From positions 4,176,001-4,240,000 of the forward strand of contig JARHVA010000639.1 of the NCBI GenBank assembly GCA_037957365.1: DNA of 64,000 nt, read 5' to 3'. The DNA comes from Torreya grandis. Lineage: Eukaryota; Streptophyta; Pinopsida; Cupressales; Taxaceae. Below, one piece after another: positions 26,295-36,951 of this stretch (position 1 is its first letter; each line of letters starts with the position of its first letter). The notes beneath the pieces were generated by a model. That model made no database searches and was not told where the DNA came from. It saw only the letters and a list, made by a program, of their open reading frames with translations. The translations under genes were made by a program, and so were the position numbers.

Positions 26295-28013
26295 ATGGTT
26301 TTGACATGTAGTCAAACCAAAACTCTTGTTGACCACGCAAGGCAACAACCACTCCTGCCTTCACCTTCTATATCAAGTCCTCTAATGGAGTATCATTCAG
26401 AGACTGAATGAACTCCTACCCAACCAACACCAACTCAACCCCCTATTGTTCCCAAAGGGGACCAAGACTTTGAAAGATTCTTTGACCTCAATGTCAAGGC
26501 CTTTCAGCACTATCTCGCGAGAAGTCAAATGTGAGACTCTTTAGGCAACCCAGTTTATGGGATGCCAACTTCCTTAGTTGAGATGGAAGTCGTATCAATC
26601 ACCTCCATAATTCAACCCATAGACACCCAAGCCATTGCCTTAGCTAATAACCTGACCATGACCAATCTTCAAAGTGTGGCTTCTCCTTCTATTTCTGGAC
26701 CTACTTCCATCAGGGTTTTAGTGCCCCATCAACTGCAAACTATTCAAAAAAGTTCTACACCATTCCAAAACCTACATGTCTCCATCCCACCTACTCTTTC
26801 ACCCATCAACACAAGGGTGGCTACTCATCCTTTGGCTAATGTTGCCACCATCCAACCACCTCTGGTGACATCAAGCCAAGTTGTGCCTCCTAGCTTCATG
26901 ACACAACCACCCTTGGCTTCAACATCAGTCCCTATGACTAGTTACCAATATGTTGTGCCTATACAAGCGCAACCAACTACGTCATATGCCCCTCCTCACA
27001 CCTTCCAAGTGCCCTACAACCTAGGGGGTGCCCCACCTGCAAATCCACCAACCGATCTAATCAAGATGTTGATGGAAAAAATGTCTAATCTTGAGACATC
27101 CATTTTGGGTTCAAGAAATGTCCTCTCATATGAATAAATCTGTAATGAACCCATTCATCCTTTAGTCCCAATATGACCATATCCTAGTCAGTGGGAACTT
27201 GCCAAGTTTACCTGCTTCCAGAGTAAGGAAGACCCACAGTAACATCTACGAGTGTTTAGACACGCTTGTTACCTTATAGCCCATGATGATGTGTTATTGC
27301 TATGCACATTTCCCATGTCACTTTCTGGAGCTACCCTCGATTGGTATAGTTCTATTACCAGTCACTCTCTTTTTATATTCACCCAACTAGCTCAACTTTT
27401 CCTTAACCACTTTTCGATCAACATCACAAAAAAGGTCTCCATCACGGACCTATATTCTATCAGACAGTTTGACGATGAATCCATAGCTAATTTCATTGCT
27501 CGATGGAGAAGTTTAATCAACCAACTCTCCTTTTCTTTACCTCAACCTGAGCTCTTTTCACAAGCATGTGCCAAACACATTTCATCTACCTTGTGGGTCC
27601 AAACATTTTTCACATTTGACGAAGCTTTCACCATGGCCAGGAAACTTGAACTCCGTGTTGTCGAAGAAAATAAATTCAAATTACGAAGTAAAAACCCCAA
27701 CGCAAAGTCAAATGACCCTTCTTCCAAATCTTCTTCTTCCAATTCCAAATCTAAGGGATCAGCAAATGCCATAGTCGTTAGACCATCATCTTCAACAATA
27801 ACCAACCAATCCGAACCTTCCACATCTCAAAGCATTACACGATAATTCCAACAACGATACGTACAGCGTCAATATACTCCACTAGGAGAATCATACGCGT
27901 CCGTGTTGGATAAACTTGTCAAACAGGGAGTCCTCAACCTCCCCCAAATTTGATGACCACCTCAATTCAACCCCTCAAAAGCCATCCCTACATGGTATAT
28001 GGAAAATGACTTT

Positions 28014-28055
28014 TGTCATTATCACCATGTCAAAGGCCATGACATGAACAACTGC
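28014..28055 (+). pseudogene. gag CHHC knuckle 1
   Basis: CHYHHVKGHDMNNC fits CX2HX4HX4C with all four ligands present. Plant Tat elements have knuckles of this type (C..H....H....C) in gag, followed by a KxxIxxMIxxG-like helix, seen here as NIVQDMIDKG. Confidence 0.8.
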
Positions 28056-28277
28056 AAAACCCTCATAAACATTGTCCAAGACATGATAGATAAAGGTGAT
28101 CTTGTTTTGGATAACCCAAATGTGCCACCTAACCAAAACATAAACATCTTTAGACAACCTTTCCCTAACCATCCCCCTAGTCAAAATAACATTCAGACCA
28201 TGGCTGATGACCCCCAAGAGTGTAATATATGCACAATCAACATGGTTTCACCTCCCATCCCTAACCAACCTCTTCCA

Positions 28278-28421
28278 CAAACCGAAGAGGTTAATCAACC
28301 TATTTGTCCATCACAGGCAGAAGAGCCTTCTTCTTCCATTGGTCCTTCACAAGTAGATGAGCCTTCTTCTCCCATTTCTCCTCCATAGGTCGATGAACCT
28401 TCTACTCCTATTAGTTCTCCA
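28278..28421 (+). repeat. 36-bp coding minisatellite in gag (4 units)
   Basis: Four consecutive 36-base units start at 28278, 28314, 28350 and 28386 and encode 12-residue repeats of the type Q-x-D/E-E-P-S-S-P-I-x-P-S. The first is the most diverged. The fourth begins with TAG where the others have CAA or CAG, so its stop is a C-to-T change. Confidence 0.85.
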
Positions 28422-29537
28422 TCTGCCCCTCTTATATTGGAGAACGCTTCAACCATACCAACACCACTAGCCCCACCTTCATCCTTCCTACTACCAATGG
28501 AGGACCTTCCCTTTCCTGCTCCTCAACCACAAGTAGAAGGCACAATCATCCCTACCCTCTATCCTCTCAAGGAGTCACATTCTCTAATTCCTTCTCTACC
28601 AAGAGAAGAACCTATCTCTTCACCTACTTCGACCGAAGATGATCTAGTCATGACTTTCTCACGCCTGGAGTCCAAGATCACTGCTTCTAACACATTTTCA
28701 GTCTCACAACCACCCACATCTTCTAAAGAACCAAGGCCTCATCCAACATCTTCCAAAGCATTCTCTTAATTGGTGGAGAAACTAGGACTTCTCCATTCAA
28801 AGAAATTAGAACATGGGGCATTATGGGAGCAACTCAAAGCTCCTCACCTTACACATCCCATCTCATCTCATGATGTCGACCCTCCTATGACAAAATCTCC
28901 AAAAGTCTCTGACGAGGACTAGGCTTCTACTTTCAAACCTTCAAAAACTCAACCATCCACATCCGAACCTAAACCCTCACAAACATCCACCATATCAAAA
29001 CTGATTAAATTCCTTGGTGTTCACCCCATACCTAATCTCACTCACCTGCAAGTGAAGGTAGACTTGAACCTTGCCTCCCATAATGGTAGTCCTCAAAACA
29101 AACTAAAGAAGGCTACTAAACCACGTCGACAAACTCCTCCTCCACCATCATCATTGCCCTCCATTTTGGGCCCTCATTCTTCTACCATAATAGGAGTGCT
29201 CCCAACTCCAACCCTTAACCAAAACAAGTTGCCTCCATTACTCCCTTTACCCACCACAAACCTACCTCCTCTAAAAACTTCGGCACCCCACACAAAGAAA
29301 GTGTCATCTACACGAGTGACCACACCACCAACCCAAAAGGTGGTATGAAAGTCTCCCTCAACAACTCCCAAGCAAAATTCATCAACACCTAACGCATCAA
29401 CAAGCACAGACCCCTTAGCAGGTTCATATGCTTTGATATTACGTCAACTTTTTCAAACTTCTAGTATAACTCTTCCACCTATTAAACCATTTCAACCTCT
29501 CAAACAAAAACCATCCTGGTTCGATGACACTAAAATC

Positions 29538-29579
29538 TGCTAATATCATCACACACCTGGACATGACATTGAAAATTGT
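29538..29579 (+). pseudogene. gag CHHC knuckle 2
   Basis: C-stop-YHHTPGHDIENC keeps CX2HX4HX4C spacing identical to knuckle 1, 508 codons downstream and in the same frame. The residue after the first Cys is a TAA. It is followed by a similar helix, VVIHQYMEKD. It looks like a duplication of knuckle 1 and its neighbourhood. Confidence 0.75.
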
Positions 29580-30185
29580 TGTGCCCTCAAGGTTGTCATT
29601 CACCAATACATGGAAAAAGACACCCATCTTGAGGATACTATCGATGAATCTCCAACACCATCTCATGTCTCCCAAGCCCCTTCACCTTCATCAAGATCTC
29701 ATCATTAGACTATGGTCCCTTTACCTCCTTTGCCCCCTCTATTCGAGATTAACACCATCAATGTGGCTACTAGATCACAAAAGGATAAAGCAAAAGAGAA
29801 AGTTGTTATTCCTTGGACCTACCCATTTGTCAAACCACCTCAACTACCAAAACCCAAAATTTCTATCTTGGGTACATCCCAACTCACTTCTTCAGAGGCA
29901 ATCCGTGATTCTATGGTGAAACAGCTTCACCAAACGCCCATGAAGATGACCTTATATGACCTCATTCAAAGCTCTCCCCAACATCATCAAGCTTTAATTA
30001 AAGCCTTACAGGCAGTAGACGTCCAACCTGAGGACCCCCAACCACTAGCTACCTTAGTCCAATCATTATCCCCCGTCGCCTCCATTACCTTTAGCAATTC
30101 TAAAATTCTGACCTCCAACTCAAAAGATCAGGACGCTGCCCTTTTCATCATAGCCTACGTTGATCAAACTCACATTAAGTAGGTT

Positions 30186-30430
30186 ATGATTGATGGGGGT
30201 GCCAACATCAATATCATTTCCACCCATGCCTATGACCAATTAGCCCTCCCAAAGAATTGCATATCAAAACCTGACGCAATTCTTCGATCTTTTAATGACA
30301 CCACTGCCACTACCATTGGCACCATCATCTTACATATTCGTGTTGGCCCACAAACAGTCCCAGAGCTCTTCTACATCATCGAGGGAGAGTTCTAATACAA
30401 TATGTTATTAGGATGACCTTGGATATGAGC
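30186..30430 (+). pseudogene. Aspartic protease of the Tat-like element
   Basis: VMIDGGANINIIS carries the active-site Asp in a DGG triplet (30192-30200), as in many plant gypsy proteases. A hydrophobic β-rich segment follows (TIGTIILHIRVG), then LG-stop-PWI-stop-A at 30408-30428. The two TGA codons stand where LGRPWIRA would be expected, consistent with CGA-to-TGA change. The frame is the same as gag, so gag and protease were one polyprotein. Confidence 0.88.
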
Positions 30431-31202
30431 CATGGCCTATGTCCCTTCTACATTACACTGTTGTGTCAAATATGAACATGACGGTCAAGTCCATGTCATT
30501 CCTGCAGACCCCTCCCCTTTCAAGACATGTAACACGACTTATCAACCTAACTATGTTTTAATTCCTTTCAAGACACTGACCCAAACACTGCCTCCACCTG
30601 TAGAAGCTTCAACAAGTACGCAAATGGTAGTCAGACCTACACCACCTCCTCAAGTGACAACAAAAGACCCTATAGAAGATATCTTCCAACGTCTTTCACT
30701 TGGGGAGTATCATTTACTCACCTTGGACATGTTCCAGACTCCTCAAGAGTATGGACAACTTCATCACATTCCTAGCTATGACCATCATATCGGAATGGTC
30801 ATCCCTTATGGTACTCCCAATCTTCAAACAAATCTCATCTATGGAGGGCTAGATCGACCTCCCACCGATGGAAATCCTCTTTCATCACCTCAACTATTCA
30901 AATCTGATTTTTCTTTTCTTGGCAATCCAGACTTTGCTCATACCTATCTTTATAAGTGTGCATGGAAAGGCTTTGGCTTTGGGCACTATGAACAAGGCTC
31001 CCACCAGCCCATCGAACCACTAAATGATGAGGCCATAAAGAATGCCAAGAAGTGACATGGCTTAGGTTTTGAAGAACCTACTAAAGATTCTAAAAACCCT
31101 TACCCCTAACCTATCATAGACCAATCACCTCCAAACTCGCCTATTCCCCCATCTTCACCTATAGAGTCGATGGTTTCCATCCCTCCTATTTTTTTTGCAT
31201 AA
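30431..31202 (+). pseudogene. Protease-RT linker and possible -1 frameshift site
   Basis: The open part 30432-31055 (207 aa) begins AMAYVPSTLH right after the protease and runs through Pro/Thr-rich sequence to GFGHYEQGSH and AIKNAKK. It continues in the same frame, past two stops at CGA/CAA-like positions (31053 and 31110), to a T8 run at 31189-31196. There the zero frame reads ATT TTT TTT GCA TAA. All downstream coding (from about 31190) is in the -1 frame. The heptamer T TTT TTT at 31190-31196 is a canonical slippery sequence, with a zero-frame stop three bases later. A one-base deletion in the T run would give the same picture. Confidence 0.6.
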
Positions 31203-32490
31203 ACACCATCTACTTGGAACCCCTAACCTATCAACTAGGCTGGGTATCCAGGTCTCTCCCTCTCATTTATCCCAACATGATAGATGATGAATCTGTAACC
31301 ATCAACATTGTCCACTGCATAGACGATGATGCCATTCTCACCTACATGGGTGCTGATGACTCTTTCATTTGATGATCCCTTCCTTTTGAAACATAGGTTA
31401 TGTTAAATGAATCGACCATTGACATTAACCTTCCATCTTATGATGTTCCTCATGTTTTAAATATTGGTCAGTCTTTGGACACCCAGGAACAAATTGACTA
31501 CACCAAATTCCTTTCGGACCATAGCAAAGTCTTTGCTTGGACCTATAGTGGCATGCCCGGCATCGACCCTAACATTGCCATTCATAACATCATCACAAAT
31601 CCAAAGGCTAAGCCTGTCAGGCAAAAGCTTCACAAGATGCATCCTCGAGTTGCACTCCTTGTCAAAGAGGAGCTTCAGCGTCTTCTCTCTGTCTCCTTCA
31701 TCCAACCCATCGATTATTCACAATGGGTGTCAAATATCGTCCTTATCACCAAAGCAACTGGGGGGATCCGAATCTGTACTGACTATCGTGACCTTAACCT
31801 GGCTTGCCCAAAAGATGATTTTCCTCTACCCAACATCGACCAACTTGTTGATCTTATAGCCGATCATGAGATGCTATCACTCATGGATGGGTTTTCAAGA
31901 TATAACCAAATCTTGATTGCGCTAGAAGATCAACATAAGACTACCTTCATCACCCCATGGGGGACTTTTTGCCATAGGGTCATGCCTTTTGGCCTAAAGA
32001 ACATAGGCGCCACATATCAATGCAACATGACTTACATCTTTCATGATCTCCTCCAAAAAATCATGGAGGACTATGTGGATGACCTACTAGGCAAATCTAA
32101 GCTTCGTCGTGACCATTTAACTATTCTTAAGATAATCTTCACTCACCTTCTTCAATACAATGTTTGCCTTAACCCCAAGAAATGCATCTTTGGGGTTCTC
32201 CCAGGGAAGCTCTTGGGTTTCATCATTTCCCTCCATGGCATTGAGATTGATCCCGCTAAAATTTGAGCTATACTCGAGATGCCACCCCTGACCAATCTGA
32301 AGCAACTTCGTAGCCTGCAAGGGAAGCTTCAATCTATTTGTCGCTTCATCTCGTAGCTTTTCGACCGATGTCAACCCTTTCATAACCTCCTCAAGAAGGA
32401 TGTCTCCTTTCATTAGGATAAGGATTTCCAAGAGGAATTTGAAGCCCTTAAACTCTATCTTGTCTCTCCACCAGTCCTTATTCCACCTAA
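31203..32490 (+). pseudogene. Reverse transcriptase of the Tat-like element
   Basis: Starts in the -1 frame after the T8 run (INTIYLEPLTYQLGWV), then an acidic stretch (CIDDDAILTYMGADD). The well-preserved core is in ORF 31400-32266 (288 aa). Motifs in order: FIQPIDYSQWVSNIVLITK, GGIRICTDYRDLN, FPLPNIDQL, SLMDGFSRYNQI, TTFITPWGTFCHRVMPFGLK, the catalytic YVDD at 32072-32083, LNPKKCIFGV and LGFIISLHGIEIDP. The frame continues past TGA 32264 (CGA expected) into the connection region (LKQLRSLQGKLQSICRFIS). It copies element RNA into DNA in the particle. Dead here because of stops; the catalytic Asp pair is intact. Confidence 0.95.
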
Positions 32491-32900
32491 AGGCGACCAA
32501 CCCTTCTACCTCTACATCTCAGCAACAAACCATTCGTTAGGTGCCATGATCACGCACCGAGATGAACAACACCATGAGCAAGTGGTTTACTATATAAGCT
32601 AAACACTCGTCGATTATGGAACTTGGTATACTCATACCGAGAAACTCTGTTTGGCATTAGTCTTTGCCACTACCAAACTCCGTCATTATCTTCTCAATCA
32701 CAAAACCTATGTCATCACCCACACTAACCCCCTCAAATATATGCATTTCAAGCCATACCAAAACCAACGTATGGCTCATTGGCTCATGATTCTTATTGAG
32801 TTTGACTTGGAATTTATCCAGCAAAAATCCATAAAGGGGCAAACAATCACTGATCAACTAGCGGAGGCCCTTCTACTTGACAACCAACCTTCTCAGTGTG
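32491..32900 (+). pseudogene. First (gypsy-type) RNase H of the Tat-like element
   Basis: Follows RT in frame: FYLYISATNHSLGAMI, EQVVYYIS-stop-TLVDYGTWYTHTEKLCLAL, KLRHYLLNH, HTNPLKY, RMAHWLMILIEFDLEFIQQK and a closing ITDQLAEALL. The first catalytic Asp of the usual TDAS segment is absent (LYISAT). Degeneration of this domain is typical of Tat elements, which have a second RNase H. The open frame in this part starts at 32651. Confidence 0.85.
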
Positions 32901-32950
32901 AATTCCTTGACAAATCTATCGCCACATTATCCACCAATGACATATTCTAT

Positions 32951-33345
32951 CAAATGAAAATGTTCTTCGACGGATCCAAATGTCAACTCAGTGGGGGTAC
33001 GGGTGTCATCCTCATCCCGCATGAGGGTGAGCCCATGTCCCTATCTTTCAAACTTGACTTTGAATGTACCAACAACATGGCTGAATATGAAGCCTTAATT
33101 TTGGGACTTCAAACTGCCCTTTCTTTAAGCATCAAGACAATCAACATCTTCGGTGACTCACAACTCATCATCAATCAAATTAATGGTTCATATCTTTGTA
33201 AAAACAAAATTTTGCAAAGGTACAAACACCGTGTCGACACCCTACTAGAATCTTTTGACCATTACCTCTTGCAAACTGTTCCTCGATCTATGAATAAGTT
33301 TGTTGATACCATGGCTTCTCTCACCTTGCATATTCCATCTTCATC
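32951..33345 (+). pseudogene. Archaeal-type RNase H (aRNH) of the Tat-like element
   Basis: Within ORF 32651-33520. Shows MFFDGSKCQLSGGTGVILI (first Asp), CTNNMAEYEALILGLQTAL (Glu), INIFGDSQLIINQINGSY (second Asp) and VPRSMNKFVDTMASL (last Asp). The spacing matches archaeal/plant-type RNase HI. The domain sits between the ordinary RNase H and integrase, the position that defines the Tat lineage. It would remove RNA from the RNA/DNA hybrid. All four acidic residues appear present. Confidence 0.92.
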
Positions 33346-33520
33346 ATCTTCATCAAGAATTTATGTCATGGTGCATCATGTGTCGTTGCCTTCCTATATC
33401 TACACTAACATCAACCTCATTAAGACCATTGGCTCTGGTCCACAGGATGTTTGGTATAAACAACTCATGAACTACTTAACTCATTTTTTCATCCCTCTCG
33501 ATCTCTCTAGCAATGCGTGA

Positions 33521-34711
33521 TGCACTTTTATCAAAATCATGGCTCGATATACTATGCTAGGGGGTCTTCTCTATAAAAGAGGCTTCGATGGCCTCCTTCT
33601 TCGATGTCTAACCTCCACTGAAGCATCTCATGCCATTAAACAAGTCCATGATGGTATTTGTGGTAGACACTTCAGTGGTAACTCGGTTGCCAAGTGCATC
33701 CTTCGCCTGGGCTATTATTGGCCCACTCTTCACTGAGACTGTAGTGACTATGTTTGGTGTTGCATCAAATGCCAACAACACGCTAACTTACTTCACATCC
33801 CTAGCCATGCTCTACAAGTCGCTTAGGATTTTTGGCCCTTTTTACAAAGGGGCTTAGATCTAATCAGTGAGATTAACCCCCATTCATCTCTTTGACATTA
33901 GTCCATTATCACTGCAACCGAATACTTCACTAAATGGGTGGAAGCTATTCCCCTCATCTCCACAAAGGCTGACAAAATTATCGACTTCATCAACACCCAC
34001 ATCATCTATCGATTCGATGTACCTCACAAGATCATCACCGATAATGACAAATCACTCAAAAACAAAACTATCCAAAAACTTTGTGACTCATTTGGCATCA
34101 AGCTCAGCTTCTCCTCGCCTTACTACCCACAAGAAAATGGGTAGGCCGAGGCTTCCAACAAAATCTTAACCAAAATTCTAATGAAGGTGGTCAATGACAT
34201 TGGAAGGGATTGGCACATTCACATTCCCTTCGCTTTGTGGGCCTACTGCACTAGCATCTGAACCCCTATGGGTGCTACACGTTTCTCTTTAGTGTATGGA
34301 ATAGAGGCTGTCCTACCTCTTGAAGTGCAGATACCTTCTTTGTGCATCTCTTTGCATGACATTCTTTCTAACGATAACTTTCATCAAGATTGATTAGCTC
34401 AACTTGAGTTACTCAATGAACGTTGTCTTGTAGCCCTTAACCATCTCCATGTCTATCAAAATCGTATCAAACGTGCCTATAAAAAAAATCTGAGAGAACG
34501 AGATTTCAAAATTGGAGACCTCGTCCTCAAAGAGAACCAACACATGACCAACATGGAAAGAAGTAAACAAGGCAAGTTTTCTCCTAATTGGCTCAGACCT
34601 TACATCATAATGTACAAGTATGGATCAGGGACTTATCGTCTACCTTCTCTTGAAGGCTGGCCAAAAATTGAGCCCCTTAATGCCTTGCATCTGCGACCAT
34701 TCTACTGTTAA
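33521..34711 (+). pseudogene. Integrase of the Tat-like element
   Basis: N-terminal zinc finger: LLYKRGFDGLLLRC, VHDGICGRHFSGN, then CCIKCQQH, giving the HHCC set with a stop (TGA) at about 33734. Catalytic core: D in GLDLI (about 33850), TDND (about 34040), and E in PQENG-stop-AEASNK (34130-34160). C-terminal part: VYQNRIKRAYKKN, FKIGDLVLKENQ, KFSPNWLRPYII (GPY-like) and a natural end at LNALHLRPFYC with TAA 34709-34711. Several stops (TGA, TAG) replace CGA or CAG codons. It would insert the cDNA into nuclear DNA. All of pol is in one frame. Confidence 0.92.
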
Positions 34712-36930
34712 TCAAACTTGAGCTTGTCCCTTGAGCAATCCCTATCATTTTAATCCTCATTCCTTTTAACCCTGTTCCCCTACACAGACACTATGTGACC
34801 CTTTTATAAAATATGGATGCTTTGTCCTAATAAAAGGGAGCCCTTAAGCTTCTATAGTCTTGTCCATGACTACAAATCCTATCAAAAATAAATGGAGATG
34901 TCAAACAAAATATCAAAAGGTCATAAAACTCTAAATGCAGACTTCTCCCTCGAAGGACAGCTGCATCATCATTGCTATAGCTAATAGACTGCTCCCTTGA
35001 AGGATAGCTATTCAAAGCCCTCAAAAACATATAAAGAAAAAATATAGACCACTCCCTCGAAGGATGGCTATGCCTAAAAATATTTCTACAAAAACCACTC
35101 TCTTAGAAGCTTCCCACATTGATCAGCTTCACAAATGACCACAAAACAAAACTACATCCCCATGTAGACTTCCTGCATTGATCAGTCTACCAAAAAAAAA
35201 AGGTCATGGACTTGACTTATAGTCATTCTTAGGGTCTGCTATAAAAGGGGTAGAGTTATCCTTGCTAAAAAGGGTTATGCTATCCTGACATCACATCATC
35301 AAACTTATTACCCCAACATACTCAAGGGATTTTGAGCTCACTTAATGTCAAGTTATTTGACTATTTATCTAACATAAACCAATGGTCAAAAGATGTAATG
35401 CATGAACGGGCCTTTTGTTTGCAAAACCCTTATCTATGCTATCATTATTGTCCTTGTCAATGAAAGAGCAACGCGCCTTTCACTTCTTATGCACTTTGGT
35501 CACATATAACCAATTCAAATCTAACCAAATCATTTTCTAAACCAAACCAAACCAACCAAACCTTTTTCAGACCACTAACATCATCATAAACCATTCACAC
35601 TAGTTTCTATGGAAACCAGTACACATGGAAACTATCGACCACATAATTTATGTTAAGCATAAACCATTACTTGCTGAAGCATAAGCATACTCATTTCATT
35701 TTTAGCATACATCCATCACTAATATGGAAACTTGCTAGGGATGAAAAACCTCTTCAACCAATGTTACAGAATACACCATCACACAATATGGAAAAGGATG
35801 TAACATCATCATACCCTCATCATTTTGACTCTTCTCTTGAACTACATTGGTCTGAGGCCCTTCAAACAAGGGCTATGTAGGCAGCATTCACATGACATGA
35901 CATCTTCTGGGGTTAGCTCAGCCACATCCGTTTGTTCATCTACCTGATGGACAAACCATATTACCCTTAACCATGACTTAACCTCGTCCAACCCAAGTCC
36001 ATAACTGACCCTCTTCCTCCCTTTTAGGGAGAACTACATTGGCATGAGGCCCCTAACGACTAGGGCTATGTAGGTAGCACTCAGTTGACATGGGGTCCTC
36101 TAAGGTTAGCTCGACCATTCCTTCGTCCATCCATCTAATGGACAAACTATCTATCCCAACCCAAACTCATGACCAAACAACCAGCCCTGACATTGTAAGA
36201 GTCACCTTCAACTTCTCATGGGGCACATCAGAGATCACATACATCTCCCTGACCACAACACCCGTCACTTGAGATCACTTATATCTCAGCCCGACTCGAC
36301 CAATGACCTTGGAGATCCTAACTATCTCTTCAGACCACGACCACTTTTGAGACAACCCTACCTTAGTTGTTTTTATTGCATATATGCTACCTCACAAATA
36401 GTTAGCAAAATTGTCTACAACCCATATTATGACCCTCACACCTATTGTCGGATCACAAGCAAGTTGATCCCCAATATTTGTGACATTTTCATGTTTTCCA
36501 AGAGCACTTCCTGAGCCCAGGATACTTGGAACATGATGACTATTGGAGCTACAACTTTGATCATTTAACCCAATCAGCTACAACTAAATGCTGGGGACCG
36601 GTTATTTTGATTTTAGCACTCCTCGGCCCTTGACTATGACAATTTGACCTACCTATCACATGAAGTGGTATACGCGCAATCTCAACTATTGCAGCGTTCA
36701 CACTCAACCTTCACCATATCCATCCACTATCTATCAAATTGGCACCTGATATCAGGTGACCTTCCCTCGACCCCCGCTTTGAGGGGGAACACCTCATCCC
36801 TCATTTGGGCCAACCAACTCCTATTTTTGTCTTGCAGTTTACCAGATCAACCAATAGGATAAAGATGACCTTATCACATACTTGGGGCAACTTAATCTTA
36901 TTTTTGTCTTACAGTTTGTCAAGAACAACC
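34712..36930 (+). other. Long 3' non-coding region of the Tat-like element
   Basis: About 2.2 kb between the integrase stop and the polypurine tract, with no recognised domain. It holds short direct repeats of a CTCCCTCGAAGGA-type motif (near 34946, 34991 and 35050), each followed by 'gct'. There is also a duplicated 'cattgatcag' segment (about 35118 and 35174) and a 192-bp tandem duplication (35839-36222). The ORFs at 35650-35880, 36218-36514 and 36644-36862 have no known domain. Confidence 0.6.
35839..36222. repeat. 192-bp tandem duplication, two diverged units
   Basis: 'gaactacattgg' recurs at 35839 and 36031. Both units then read 'tgaggccc', 'agggctatgtagg', 'agca', 'ttagctc' and '(a)tggacaaac' in the same order and spacing. 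By eye the units are clearly related but well diverged. Confidence 0.75.
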
Positions 36931-36951
36931 AACAAGAAAAAAAGGGGAAAA
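36931..36951 (+). other. Polypurine tract of the Tat-like element
   Basis: A run of A and G containing AAAAAAAGGGGAAAA ends directly at the 3' LTR start TGTAGACACC (36952). Confidence 0.92.

Larger units (their letters stand above)
26295..30185 (+). pseudogene. gag region of the Tat-like element
   Basis: One reading frame runs from ATG 26295 (start MVLTCSQTK, a common kind of gypsy gag start) into the protease, broken only by in-frame stops, e.g. TGA at about 26409 and 26532 and TAA at 27135. Order: a Ser/Thr/Pro-rich N-terminal part (to about 27130); a Retrotrans_gag domain at about 27252-27690 (FPMSLSGATLDWYSS, HFSINITKKVSITDLYSIRQ, then FIARWRSLINQ); a basic Ser-rich linker; CHHC knuckle 1 (28014-28055); about 480 residues of Pro/Ser/Thr-rich low-complexity sequence including four 12-residue repeats; CHHC knuckle 2 (29538-29579); and a further linker to protease. 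Gag forms the cytoplasmic particle and binds RNA. The ATG at 26562 is in the same frame but internal. Confidence 0.88.

Noticed and set aside
27542..27823. Minus-strand acidic 93-aa ORF
   Set aside because: Antisense of the Tat-like gag; the plus strand carries the recognisable gag domain.
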